A stretch of 64,000 nt of DNA from Roseiarcus sp963755075. GTDB taxonomy: Bacteria > Pseudomonadota > Alphaproteobacteria > Rhizobiales > Beijerinckiaceae. The notes beneath the pieces were generated by a model. The model was not told where the DNA came from. It did no database searches and saw only the letters and a list, made by a program, of their open reading frames with translations. This document shows positions 55,201-64,000 of the stretch, in pieces. The position numbers and the translations under genes were made by a program. The number at the start of each line of letters is the position of its first letter. Within the stretch, counting starts at the first letter, position 1. The DNA lies in contig CAVWKL010000115.1 in assembly GCA_963755075.1 (NCBI GenBank), positions 23,744 through 87,743 on the forward strand. Direction: 5' to 3'.

Positions 55201-57095
55201 TTCACAAGCTCATGGAGGGTCCGGGCGCCGATTTCATCACGCAACTGGGCGCGCACGGCGATCAAATATCCAACCAGATTTCTGGCGTTAGCGAGCGCGT
55301 GGGACAGACGTTCGAGCAACGGACGTCGAATCTCGTCGCCTTGTTGACGCGACGCGGCGACGATCTGCTCGCCGCGATCAACGCCGCCGCCTCCGGCTCC
55401 GTTCGCTCGCTGGGGGCGTTGACCAGCCAGATCAGCGGCGAGGTCGAAACCTCGACGACGGCGTTGCGCGCCGCCGCCGAGGCCGCCCAATCGCAATCCG
55501 CCGAAACGATCCATGAACTCCTGGCGCGGCTCACCAGCGAAGTCGAACGGTCCGGCGCGTCGCTTCGCGAAGCGGTCGAGCAGAACGCCGGCGCCTCGGT
55601 GACGGCGCTGCACGCGGCCGGCGACCGCATGCGCAACGAGTTGAGCCAAGTCCTCGATCGCCTCGGCCAGGCCAGCCTCGCTCTGGACCGAATCGTCGAA
55701 GGCGCGGGCGACAAGCTCGGCGCGATCGAGGGAGACCTCGGCGAGAAGATTGACGCGATGCAGCGCGCCCTCGGCGCGATGGCGGCGCAGGTCACCGAAC
55801 TCGATCGACTGTCGGCGACGACGCAACAAGAGTCCGGCGCCTTGGTCGAGCGGATGGCGACCCATACGAGCGCGCTTGCCGACGTCGCGCGCGACTTGGC
55901 CGCCAAGCAGCAGACGATCGATCTGGCGCTGCAGCATCGGCACGCCAGCCTGCAGACTCTATTCGTCGATATCGACGCCAAGAGCCGAGAGTTCGACGCC
56001 GCGGCGAGCCATTTCGCCGCGTCCTTCGAGGAGAGCTTCAACAAGGCGCAAACGCGCGCTCAGGAGATCAGCGCCGCGCTGGCGACGGTGACGAAGGGGA
56101 CGGCCTTGACGGTCGTCGGCCAGTTCGAATCGATCCGCGAAAACGCCGGCAGGGAACGGGAGCGGACCGCGCAGGCGTTGCAGGCGGCCTACGAACAAGC
56201 CAACGCCCAGCTGTCCGAGGTCATGAACGGCAACGCCGAACGGTTTCGCCAGTCGGTGGCGGAAGTCAGACAGATGGCGAGCGAAGTCCAACGCCAGCTC
56301 GAGGCGACGCGTCTGGAATTGCGGCGCGGCGTCTTCGAATTGCCGGAGGAGACCAACGAGGCGGCGAACGCAATGCGTCGGGTCGTGTCGGACCAGATCA
56401 AAGCGCTCAAGGAATTGACCGCGGTCGTCACGGCGTCCGGCGCGGATTTCGACGTCGCCGAGCCCGCCGCGGCGGGCGCGCCGGCGCGCTTTGCAGCGAC
56501 GCGCAACGGCGAGGCGGTCCGGATCGCCGAACCGCAGCGCGACGACGACGGACGTTTCCTCATCGCGCCGCCGACGGCGGTCGAACCCCCGCGACCGGTC
56601 GCCGAACCTCCGCGCGCGCGCGCCCCCCAGGCGCCCCCCCCAAGCACGACGCCGATGCCCCCCCTCGCCGCCGAACGCGGCCAGTCCGGCTGGTTGTCGA
56701 ACCTTCTCGCCGCCGCCTCGCGCGACGAGGGCGCGCAGGCGCCGGGTCGCCCCGGCAAGGACGCGCTTGGCGGAATTTCCCTGGACATTGCGAAATTCGT
56801 CGATGGCGAGGCCGCCGCCGAAATGTGGGATCGTTGGCGAAGCGGCGACACGACGGCGGTGTCCCGCCGGCTCTATACGGCGCAGGGTCAGCAGACCTTC
56901 GACGACATCCGTCGCCGATATCGCAACGACCCGCAGTTCCAGGCGTCGGTCACCCGCTACACCCAGGAATTCGAGCGTCTTCTGGCTAAGATCGGCCAGA
57001 CCGACCGCGACGGCGCGCAATCGCGCGCGACGCTGCTGTCGGACGCCGGCAAGGTCTACACGATGCTGGCGCACGCGTCGGGCCGACTGGGATGA
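52232..57095 (+). CDS. Giant coiled-coil membrane protein, GPR/RgsE-like polar-growth protein, one-base frameshift
   Basis: Starts at ATG 52232 (GAGG upstream). A cytoplasmic Pro/Ala-rich region (1-115), two membrane segments (about 117-139 and 160-182) and more than 1200 residues of heptad-rich coiled coil follow, then a conserved C-terminal domain ('ISLDIAKFVDGEAAAEMWDR' and 'RRLYTAQGQQTFDDIRRRY' to the end at 57095). An extra base near 54707 splits the frame; joining gives 1620 residues ('...RIEQRI' + 'AARGKALNETL'). Agrobacterium GPR and Sinorhizobium RgsE, which organise the growth pole, have this design. The assignment is by architecture and the C-terminal region, not by alignment. Confidence 0.75.
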
Positions 57096-57157
57096 GTTTC
57101 GAGCGGGAGAGCATCGGCCGCGCGAGAAAGCGGTCGTCCCCTCTTCCGGTCCGCGCT

Positions 57158-57760
57158 CTATAGGCGGGAAGCGACAAACGCGACAATCCGCGTCATGACC
57201 GACGAAAGAGCGCCGTCCAACGCCGCGGAAACGTTCGCGGCGCTGGTCGAGGCGACCGGCGCCTCGGCGGTGAAAATCTGCGCCGCGACCACACGCCCGC
57301 CGCCGACCGAAACGATCTTGACCGCGAGGTCGACCTTGACCCGCGACTGCGCGACGTCGAGCTCGAACGTTCGAATTTCGACGTCGAGATTGTACTCGGC
57401 GCTCGTCGTCGCGCGGCTCCCGACTTGGCGCAAAAGGCGGGCGTTCTCGAACGTCTGGCTCAATCGCGACTGGATGAGGAGCGGTAGACGCTCGGGCCAT
57501 CTCGCGCCCGCCAGCGTGGCGACTTGCTCGGGGCCGGTGCGCACGAGAATTCGGTCGCTGTCGAGGTCGATCGAGGCGACGGGTTCGGCGATCCGCACTT
57601 GCGCCTGCGTTGGCGGCGCCGGCGTGGGTTTGGCGGCGCTGAGCTCGAAAGTGTCGACCGGACCGCCGGCGCAAGACGCAAGCAGAAGCGCCAAAGCAAG
57701 CGCGGACGCGCCCCCTTGCCGATGCGCCCAACGCGGCGGCGAAAGCGGGTTGGCCGACAT
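57158..57760 (-). CDS. ABC-transport auxiliary lipoprotein (PqiC/DUF330-like) of the MCE operon
   Basis: 200 residues with a lipobox 'LALALLLASC' (Cys at about residue 30). The rest has the PqiC/DUF330 pattern: 'VDTFELSAAK', 'RILVRTGPEQVATLAGARWP', 'LLIQSRLSQTFEN' and the closing 'ALSSVMTRIVAFVASRL'. It overlaps the MCE gene by one base (TGATG). It is an outer-membrane or periplasmic component that helps intermembrane lipid transport. Confidence 0.87.
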   Translation of the reverse strand: MSANPLSPPRWAHRQGGASALALALLLASCAGGPVDTFELSAAKPTPAPPTQAQVRIAEPVASIDLDSDRILVRTGPEQVATLAGARWPERLPLLIQSRLSQTFENARLLRQVGSRATTSAEYNLDVEIRTFELDVAQSRVKVDLAVKIVSVGGGRVVAAQIFTAEAPVASTSAANVSAALDGALSSVMTRIVAFVASRL

Positions 57761-59316
57761 CAGGGGCCGCCGTGATATTCTGGCAGGGCCGGCTTGGCGC
57801 CGAAGATAATCTCGTTGGGATTGCGCTCGAAGCCGCGCAAGACGCGATCGAAGTCATTGAGCGTCCGCCGTCCGTCGACCGCCAGCGCTTCATACTCGCG
57901 CAGTCCCGAGGACGTGAAGCGCGTGAGGCCGACGGCGATCTCTTTGGTGCGGACGTTGAGATCGTCGGCCAACTGCCGCACCGAGTGCGCGGCGTCGCCC
58001 ACTTCGCCCAGCGGACCCTTGAGTTCGGGGGAACCGACGAAGCTCTGGAGGCTGGCCATCAGGGTATCGATCTTATCCGCCGACTCGTTGAGCTTGGCGG
58101 CGAGTTCGGAGGCGTTCTTCAGCATCCGATCGATGTTGCCCTTATTCTCGGTCAAGGTCTGACCGAGCGCGTCGGCGCCGTCGAGGAAGCTCGCGACCTT
58201 GCGGGAGTCGACCGATTTGACCAGCGCATCGAAATCCGCCAAGGCGGAATCGAGCTGCGCCGAGGTTCCGTTGAGCCGCTTGGCCAGCGTCGCCGAATCC
58301 GACAGCAAGGAATCGATCGTCGCCTTGTCGTCCGCCAAGGCGCCGGTGAAAGTGTCGACATTGCTGACGACGCGACGCACCTTGTCGGCGTCGACCGCCT
58401 GCATCAGCTTGTCGGCGCCGGCGAGGACGCTCGCGACCTTGCCCGTGTCGACCGATTTGACCAGGGCGTCGAAATCCGCCAAAGCGGAATCGAGCTGCGC
58501 CGAGGTTCCGTTGAGCCGCTTGGCCAGCGCCGCCGAATCCGACAGCAACGAATCGATCTTCGCCTTATTGTCGGCCAAGGCGCCGGCGAAGGCGTCGACA
58601 TTGCTCACGACGCGACGCACTGTGTCGGCGTCGACCGCCTGCACCAATTTGTCCACGTCGTCCGACAGCGCCTGCAAATGATCGGCGAGCGGACCCACCT
58701 TGCGGCCGAGATCGGACACGCTCGCCAGAGCGGAACTGAAGCCCGGCGAATTCTCGCTGAGCGCCTTCGAGAACGTGTCGAGGTTCTTGATCGCGTCCTC
58801 GATTGCGGGACGATTGCCGCTCACGAAGTTATCCACGTTCGCCAGGACCAACTCCGCCTTGGCGGAAAGGCTTTGCACGCTCTGCATGATATTCTGCAAC
58901 TCGAAAGGTTCGGCCACGATGATCGGCGGCCGGCCGTTCTCGCCGAGCAACGGCGGCGCGTCGGGCGCCCCGCCGCTCAAGGCGATCGCCGCGCCGCCGG
59001 TCAATCCCTGGATCTCCAAGCGCGCTTTGGTGTCCTTCTTGATCGGCGCGCTGCCGGCGATGTCGACCGCCACCTGGACGCGACTGGGATCGACCGGGTC
59101 GAAGCCGATGTCGGTGACCTCGCCGACCCGCAAGCCGTCGAACAGCACCGCGCTGCCCCGCGAAAGCCCGGAAACGGAACCCGTGACAAGCACCTCGTAG
59201 CTCTTGTGCTCGGTAATCCTGGTCAGGCCCGAAAACCACAGAACGAACAGGAACGCTCCGGCGATCACAGCCAGAGTGAAAGCGCCGATCAATACGAAAT
59301 TGGCTCGCGTCTCCAT
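57760..59316 (-). CDS. MlaD/MCE-family protein with internal tandem repeat
   Basis: 518 residues. TM helix about 8-30, MCE domain 35-150 ('VLVTGSVSGLSRGSAVLFDG' and 'LRVGEVTDIGFDP'), then a long helical C-terminal part. This part contains two copies of an 80-residue unit (from 'VDADTVRRVV' and from 'VDADKVRRVV'), which match an exact 240-base period in DNA (58152-58391 and 58392-58631). Both contain 'LNGTSAQLDSALADFDALVK'. The MCE domain forms a hexameric ring binding lipids; the repeat probably lengthens the alpha-helical barrel. Confidence 0.93.
   Translation of the reverse strand: METRANFVLIGAFTLAVIAGAFLFVLWFSGLTRITEHKSYEVLVTGSVSGLSRGSAVLFDGLRVGEVTDIGFDPVDPSRVQVAVDIAGSAPIKKDTKARLEIQGLTGGAAIALSGGAPDAPPLLGENGRPPIIVAEPFELQNIMQSVQSLSAKAELVLANVDNFVSGNRPAIEDAIKNLDTFSKALSENSPGFSSALASVSDLGRKVGPLADHLQALSDDVDKLVQAVDADTVRRVVSNVDAFAGALADNKAKIDSLLSDSAALAKRLNGTSAQLDSALADFDALVKSVDTGKVASVLAGADKLMQAVDADKVRRVVSNVDTFTGALADDKATIDSLLSDSATLAKRLNGTSAQLDSALADFDALVKSVDSRKVASFLDGADALGQTLTENKGNIDRMLKNASELAAKLNESADKIDTLMASLQSFVGSPELKGPLGEVGDAAHSVRQLADDLNVRTKEIAVGLTRFTSSGLREYEALAVDGRRTLNDFDRVLRGFERNPNEIIFGAKPALPEYHGGP
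58152..58631. repeat. 240-bp tandem duplication inside the MCE gene
   Basis: Two 240-base copies in direct order, with in-frame repetition. The copies differ at scattered sites but keep identical stretches such as those around 58260-58310 and 58500-58550. A recent internal duplication, or a repeat subject to slippage. Confidence 0.9.
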
Positions 59317-59516
59317 CGCCGCTCATCGCCCTCGCGAACGTCCCGGGTTCGCGGCCCTAACGCCAACCGAACCCTGCCCCCGTCCCCCAACGCCGACCCG
59401 CATAGCAGATTTCTCGCCCCAACGCTGCATAATGAACATATTCGCGCGCGCCAAGAGCTGCGCCTCGCCGCCGCGTGTCGCCGCGCGCCGCATGGCCAGG
59501 ACTCGCGCGCCGGCGG

Positions 59517-60374
59517 TCATGTCTCGGGCTCCCCGGCGCTGGCGTGGCGGAAAACGGCCTCGCGGCCCGAACCCCGCTTGCCGTGAAAATAGGCCTTGAT
59601 CCATGGATCCTGCGAACCCAAGAGCTCGGAAATCGTGCCGGCCGCGATCACCCGCCCCTGCTCCAGCACGGCGACGCGATCGCAAATTGCATAGAGACTG
59701 TCGAGGTCATGGGTCACCATGAAGACCGTCAGGCCGAGCGTGCGCTGCAACGTGGCGATGAGTTCGTCGAATTCGGCGGCTCCGATCGGATCGAGCCCCG
59801 AGGTGGGTTCGTCGAGAAACAGCAGGTCGGGATCGAGCGCCAGAGCGCGGGCCAGCGCCGCCCGCTTGACCATGCCGCCGGAGAGTTCGGCCGGAAATTT
59901 GTCGGCGGCGTCAGGGGGCAGGCCGACGAGGTCGATCTTCAGCATCGCCAATTCGTCGCGCAGGCGCGGCGACAGGTCGAGATGCTCGCGCATCGGCGCT
60001 TGAATGTTTTGCATCACCGTCAGGCCCGAGAACAGCGCGCCCTGTTGGAACAGGACGCCCCAGCGCTGTTCGACCCGTTCGCGTTCGGCGATCGAGAGCT
60101 TGTCGACGTTCTCGCCGTAAACTTCGATCAGGCCCGCCCGCTTGGGCAACAGACCGAGAATGGCGCGAGTCAAAACCGACTTGCCCGCGCCGGAGCCGCC
60201 AACGAAGCCGAGCACCTCGCCGCGGTAGACGTCGAGATCGAGCCCGTTCATGACCAGCTGGTCGCCGAAGCCGACCTTGAGGCCGCGCACCCGGATCACC
60301 GCCTCGCGGGGCTCCGGGTCGTCGGGACGGGGCGGCGACGGCGCGCCGCCGGGATCGCCGGCAATCTCGGTCAA
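59517..60374 (-). CDS. Mla-type ABC transporter ATPase
   Basis: 285 residues; start TTG 60374 overlaps the permease stop (TTTTGA), giving coupled translation. Walker A 'GGSGAGKSVL', the signature 'LSGGMVKRAALARALAL', Walker B 'LLFLDEPTSGLD' and 'MVTHDLDSLYAICDRVAVL' are present. The MlaF-like specific 'GGMVKR' signature is seen. It drives lipid transport with the MlaE-like permease. The MCE gene follows 200 bases downstream. Confidence 0.93.
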   Translation of the reverse strand: MTEIAGDPGGAPSPPRPDDPEPREAVIRVRGLKVGFGDQLVMNGLDLDVYRGEVLGFVGGSGAGKSVLTRAILGLLPKRAGLIEVYGENVDKLSIAERERVEQRWGVLFQQGALFSGLTVMQNIQAPMREHLDLSPRLRDELAMLKIDLVGLPPDAADKFPAELSGGMVKRAALARALALDPDLLFLDEPTSGLDPIGAAEFDELIATLQRTLGLTVFMVTHDLDSLYAICDRVAVLEQGRVIAAGTISELLGSQDPWIKAYFHGKRGSGREAVFRHASAGEPET

Positions 60375-61504
60375 AACCGCACCGCCGCGAAGAACATCGC
60401 GAAAAGGCCGTCGAGGACGATCACCATGAAGATGGATTTGACGACCGAGGCCGTCACCTTTTGACCCAGGGATTCGGCGGAACCGGCCACCGCGAAGCCT
60501 TCGATCGAGGCGATCAAGCCGATCACCAGCGCCATGAACGGCGCCTTGATCAGGCCGACCTCGAACGTGTTGAGGCCGATGGCGTCCTGCAGCCGTTCGA
60601 GGAACACCTCCGGGCTGATTCCCCCGTAGACCCAGGACACGCACAATCCGCCGAAAAGCGCCGCAATGTCAGCCAGAAAGGTCAGCAGCGGCAGCGCGGC
60701 GATCAACGCCAGGATTCTTGGCAGGATCAACACTTCCATCGGATCCAGCGCCATCACTGTCAGGGCGTCGACCTCCTCGCGCATCTTCATGGCGCCGATT
60801 TCGGCGGTGATCGCCGAGCCGGTGCGGCCAGCGATCATGATCGAGGTCAAAAGCACGCCGAGTTCGCGCAGCACGAGAATGCCGATCAGGTCGACGGTGA
60901 AAGGCGTCGCGTTGAAGCGCGCCAATTGAAAGATGCCCTGCTGGGCGACGATGGCGCCGACGAGAAAATTGATCAGCAGGATAATCGGCGCGCTGCGCAG
61001 CGAGAACGACTCGAGGTGGTAGACCGTCGACGTCAAACGCCAACGCCGGGGTCGAACGGCGACGATCGCCCCGACGCTGACCATACGGCCGAGAAACCCC
61101 AGGCCGCTGACGACATCGGCGCCGGCGATATAGACGCTTTCGCCGATGTCGGCGACGAGGGACGACAAGGTGGGCGCCGCGCGGCTCGGCGGGGCCTCGA
61201 CCGGCCGAAAATGCGCTTCGCGCAGGAGAATGGCGTGCTCCGGCCGCGCGCCGACGATTCGCGCATCGACGCCGCGCGCCACGAGCGACTGGCGCGAACG
61301 ATCGATGATCCACGCGCCGGCCGTGTCCATATGATCGATTTGAGAGAGATCGATCGTCGCCTCGCGCGCGCCGCTCGCCAGAACCAACAGGGCGTCGGCG
61401 CGTCTTTCCAGTTGCGAGCCGGCGTTGACGGTCCACCCCCCAGCCAGCGCCGCCCGAACGCCGCCCGCGGTCTTCTGGCTGGTGATGACGGGGGCGGTCG
61501 GCAT
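60371..61504 (-). CDS. MlaE-family permease with N-terminal STAS-like domain
   Basis: 377 residues from ATG 61504 (MPTAPVITSQKTAGG). The first 110 residues look like a STAS domain ('TIDLSQIDHMDTAGAWIIDR'). The MlaE/DUF140 part follows from about residue 150: 'VYHLESFSLRSAPIILLINF', 'GVLLTSIMIAGRTGSAITAE' and 'MGLQ'-like motifs; the conserved 'EIGAMKMREEVDALTVMALD' is clear. The permease of a phospholipid ABC transporter. In other bacteria the STAS part is a separate MlaB protein; here it is fused. Confidence 0.92.
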   Translation of the reverse strand: MPTAPVITSQKTAGGVRAALAGGWTVNAGSQLERRADALLVLASGAREATIDLSQIDHMDTAGAWIIDRSRQSLVARGVDARIVGARPEHAILLREAHFRPVEAPPSRAAPTLSSLVADIGESVYIAGADVVSGLGFLGRMVSVGAIVAVRPRRWRLTSTVYHLESFSLRSAPIILLINFLVGAIVAQQGIFQLARFNATPFTVDLIGILVLRELGVLLTSIMIAGRTGSAITAEIGAMKMREEVDALTVMALDPMEVLILPRILALIAALPLLTFLADIAALFGGLCVSWVYGGISPEVFLERLQDAIGLNTFEVGLIKAPFMALVIGLIASIEGFAVAGSAESLGQKVTASVVKSIFMVIVLDGLFAMFFAAVRF

Positions 61505-62152
61505 CGGGCGCTTAAAAATCCGTCGCTGGAGCGCAAATGCGAAAACGGCGTCCACAATTCGTCGCGCGCATGACAAGGCCGCAAACGACTCGGCGACTTC
61601 CTCCGCTTCGCTCGCGCCCAAAGCTCATAGCCGGACGCGCCCGCCCTGTCGAGGCAAGGCGAGCCCCGCGCCTCCGGGCGGCCGGCGAAACCGGCTTCGC
61701 CCGCAAACTACATCTCTACGATGTGTTTCGTGGCGAGACCCAGGCGCCGGGAGCGGAAACAAAACGGGCACGAATCGGCGACACCCGAATCGAATCCCTT
61801 TTTTCGGCAAAAAGCGAGTCGAATCTCGCCCCGCCGTCGAGACGAACGCTCTTGGTTAGCAAATTGCGCGGCTCGCCCTCGGCGAGCCGCCCCGGAATGG
61901 CGCGCATCGAACGAAAGCAGGGACAAAGCGCGCACAAATCGCGACGATTGCGATTCGGGGCGCCGTCGCCAGCGCCGGCAAGCGTTTTCGTGCGCCGGGC
62001 CGGATGATTTGGCGTTTATGGTTGTCGTTTCGCCAATCCCCCCTCGCCAGACCCGTCCCGGCGAGGGACGGCGCGCTCAAAGGGCGGACAAATGGGGCGC
62101 GAATCGGCGACGGCGCGGTTCGCGGCGCCGGCCCGGCGACGTCGCCGCAGGC
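61505..62152. other. Intergenic region with a hairpin
   Basis: 648 bases. At 61868-61890 a perfect 10-base stem (gcggctcgcc/ggcgagccgc) with a CTC loop could be a terminator-like structure. No convincing coding region was seen, although open frames exist on both strands. The promoter of the Mla operon (minus) probably lies near 61505-61700. Confidence 0.5.
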
Positions 62153-62770
62153 TCAATCCATCACCGCCGCCTTGAGGATGCACACCATCGTCGCATGGGC
62201 CGGAATGGCGCCGAGATTGCGAATGCGGTGCGGCCGATCGCCGTGGTAGCGCAACGTCTCGCCGCCGCGGGCGATTTGCGCGACGTCGCCGACTTCGACC
62301 TCGAGTTCGCCTTCGAGGACCGAAAGGCACTCGATCGAACCGCGCGGATGGGCTTGCGAACCGAGCGCCCCGCCGGGCTCGGCGTGAAAATCGTACCATT
62401 GCAGCCAATCGACGGTGTTCAGCCAGCCGATCACCGCCAGCCGGCACAACCCGTCGTCGGACAGGAGAACGGGCGTGCCGCCGCGACTGACGTGTTCGAT
62501 AAACGGCCCTTCCTCGCCGCCGTGAAGGATCGATTCGATGGAAACGTCGAGCGCATGCGCGAGGCGCCAGATGGTGGTCAGGGTCGGATTGGTCTCGTTG
62601 CGTTCGATCTGCGAGATGATCGACTTGGCGACGCCGGACTGGATGGAGAGATCGGCCAGCGAAAGGCCGTAACCTTTGCGCAGCTTGAGCACGGTGCGGC
62701 CGAGTTGGTCGGAGAGCGCCGCCGCGCCCGCTTCCAGAACCTTGGCCTTGTCTTTGCCCTCAACGCCCAT
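62153..62770 (-). CDS. XRE-family regulator with cupin sensor domain
   Basis: 205 residues. An N-terminal helix-turn-helix of XRE type (about 24-78: 'VLKLRKGYGLSLADLSIQSG' and 'IERNETNPTLTTIWRLAHAL') is followed by a cupin_2 domain (about 110-200) with 'HPRGSIECLSVLEGELEVEV' and 'DRPHRIRN'. Such regulators respond to small ligands, often of amino-acid or polyamine catabolism (PuuR-like). It is divergent from nothing nearby; the EamA gene lies upstream on the same strand and could be its target. Confidence 0.9.
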   Translation of the reverse strand: MGVEGKDKAKVLEAGAAALSDQLGRTVLKLRKGYGLSLADLSIQSGVAKSIISQIERNETNPTLTTIWRLAHALDVSIESILHGGEEGPFIEHVSRGGTPVLLSDDGLCRLAVIGWLNTVDWLQWYDFHAEPGGALGSQAHPRGSIECLSVLEGELEVEVGDVAQIARGGETLRYHGDRPHRIRNLGAIPAHATMVCILKAAVMD

Positions 62771-62854
62771 GTCGGCGATCCCTTCGCGAAGCTCCGCCGT
62801 CCTATAGAGCGGATCGTCCGGATTATCGAACGACTTCGTCCGGAATCAAGCGGC

Positions 62855-63830
62855 TCACGGCGTCTCGACCGCCATTGTCGCGGCGGCGGCGAGGCCTATG
62901 CGCCGCGCCGCGCGCTCGCGCCAGAGCACAAAGACGCCGGCCGCGGCGACGATCGCCGCGCCGAACAGGATCGGCGGCGACGGGGTCTCGGCAAACAGCG
63001 CGTAGCCCAGCGCCGCCGCCCAGATCATCGCGACGTAGTCGAACGCCGCGATGATCGAGGCGTCGGCAAAACGGTAGCTGTGCGTCATCAAGATTCTGTC
63101 CGCTCCCCCCGAGAACGCCGATCGAGCCGAGCAGCATGAATTCGCCGAGGGACGGCGCAACAAGGCGCTGCCCCGCCATGAAAGCCGCGCCGGGCGCCTC
63201 GGTCGGCCACAGCGCGGCGACAATCAGCAGGACCGCGCTGATCGCCGCCGTCAGCGAAGAGAAATAGAAGACGATCGCGCCGGTCGGCTCCGATCGCGTC
63301 AGTCGGCGCGTTTGGATCATCGCCACTGCGGAGCTCGCGGCCCCGGCCAAGGCGATCATGGCGCCCATCGACGCCCGCGCCGCCGCCGCCGAATCGTCCA
63401 ACCCCTCGCCGAGGCGATCGGACAGCATGACGATGACGCCGATGAAGCCGAGCGCCACCGCCGCCCAGCGATAGACGCGCACGGTCTCGCCCAGCGTCAG
63501 CGCGGCGAGCGGCACGACCATCAGCGGCGTGGCGAAGGTGAGCGCCGTGGCGTCGGCGAGCGGCAGCAGCGACAGCGCGATGAAGTTGGCGAACATGCCT
63601 CCCGAACCGGCGATCGAGCGGCCGATATGGCCGAGCTTTCTTTCCGTGCGCAGCGCGTTAGGGAACTCGCCGCGCCAGGCGAGCCAAGCGACCAGCACCG
63701 CCAAGGCGAACAGCGAGCGAAACAACACCACCTCGCCGACCGGAAAAATCGGCGAGGCGATCTTGATCAGGGCGGACATCGCGGCGAAGGCGAGCGTCGC
63801 CGCGATTTTGAGCGCAATCCCGGTGAACAT
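62855..63830 (-). CDS. EamA/DMT-family transporter, one-base frameshift
   Basis: Ten-helix drug/metabolite transporter. The frame from ATG 63830 ('FTGIALKIAATLAFAAMSAL') runs to about 63110 and continues in another frame to 62855. Removing one base from a run of six C (plus strand, 63105-63110) joins '...SIGVLGG' to 'ADRILMTHSYRFADASIIA' and gives 324 residues. Two EamA repeats are seen. The substrate is unknown. It begins nine bases after the SDR stop, so it is co-transcribed with it. The extra base lies in a homopolymer and is likely a sequence error. Confidence 0.85.
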
Positions 63831-63839
63831 CGGATCGTT

Positions 63840-64000
63840 TCAAAACGCGCCGGGAAAGGCGCCGCCGTCGATGAGAATGTTCTGGCCGGTGATGTAGCCC
63901 GCCTTGGCGCTGCAAAGAAAGGCGCAGAGCGCGCCGAATTCCTCCGGCGCGCCGTAGCGGCCGGCGGGATCGCGGCCTCGCGTTCGGCGCGCAGGGCCGC
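63840..64000 (-). CDS. Short-chain dehydrogenase/reductase, C-terminal fragment
   Basis: Only the end of the gene is in the window. It reads 'DPAGRYGAPEEFGALCAFLC', then 'SAKAGYITGQNILIDGGAFPG', ending at TGA 63840-63842; this is the conserved C-terminal pattern of classical SDRs ('GR-x-G-x-P-E-E' and 'YITGQxxxxDGG'). Immediately before it, a compatible upstream sequence 'ALRAEREAA' lies in a different frame, so there may be an indel near 63970. Transcribed toward the EamA gene. Confidence 0.8.
   Translation of the reverse strand, partial: GPARRTRGRDPAGRYGAPEEFGALCAFLCSAKAGYITGQNILIDGGAFPGAF

Overview
This is a 64-kb stretch of GC-rich alphaproteobacterial chromosome. The gene content fits the order Hyphomicrobiales, perhaps near Beijerinckiaceae/Methylocystaceae. 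The family-level placement is inference from overall gene resemblance. The order-level placement rests mainly on a giant coiled-coil protein whose C-terminal domain resembles the growth-pole-ring (GPR/RgsE) proteins of polar-growing rhizobia, on a dmeRF metal-efflux pair and on HdaA. I saw no rRNA, tRNA, CRISPR array or intact insertion sequence.

Layout. 0-6.4 kb: nitroreductase start, secreted proteins, an Lrp/AsnC-type ligand-binding protein, an Ivy-type lysozyme-inhibitor homologue, a lysine-2,3-aminomutase-like (EpmB-type) radical-SAM enzyme, a CmoB-like methyltransferase and an isoprenylcysteine-methyltransferase-like membrane protein. 6.5-7.2 kb: an AT-rich island with a palindromic repeat and an orphan membrane protein that contains an in-frame TGA. 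7.4-14.6 kb: the suf iron-sulfur assembly operon on the minus strand (sufB, cupin, sufC, sufD, sufS, sufT), split between sufB and sufC by an MNT/HEPN pair and a secreted Cys protein, and carrying a duplicated sufB 3' end fused to a duplicated sufC 5' end. 14.7-26.4 kb: glyoxalase-like protein, HerA-type ATPase, ppx, ppk1, purN, purM, zwf and ppk2. 26.5-32.3 kb: a chemoreceptor, small secreted proteins and two adjacent ParA-like P-loop proteins, the second with a ruined Walker A. 32.5-40 kb: a CDP-alcohol phosphatidyltransferase, AI-2E/PerM permease, hdaA, an orphan molybdopterin oxidoreductase, and accB/accC. 40-45 kb: an mgtC remnant, an Nramp-like transporter, PilZ, and dmeR/dmeF. 45-52 kb: icd, ycjX/ycjF, msrQ, ferredoxin-NADP reductase, 2Fe-2S ferredoxin and an Hpt protein. 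52-57 kb: the GPR-like giant. 57-61.5 kb: a four-gene Mla/MCE lipid-transport operon. 62-64 kb: a cupin-XRE regulator, an EamA transporter and the end of an SDR gene.

The most important quality observation is that six genes (sufB, herA, mgtC, dmeF, the GPR-like gene, eamA) are broken by what reads as exactly one extra base each. Because the same error type recurs in genes expected to be intact, most of these are probably consensus insertion errors rather than real mutations. They are annotated across the frameshift. The most biologically unusual features are the rearranged suf operon, the paired ParA-like proteins, and the dmeF transporter with an inserted CzcB-like segment under a recognisable promoter/operator. 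I did not find a clearly new multi-gene system.
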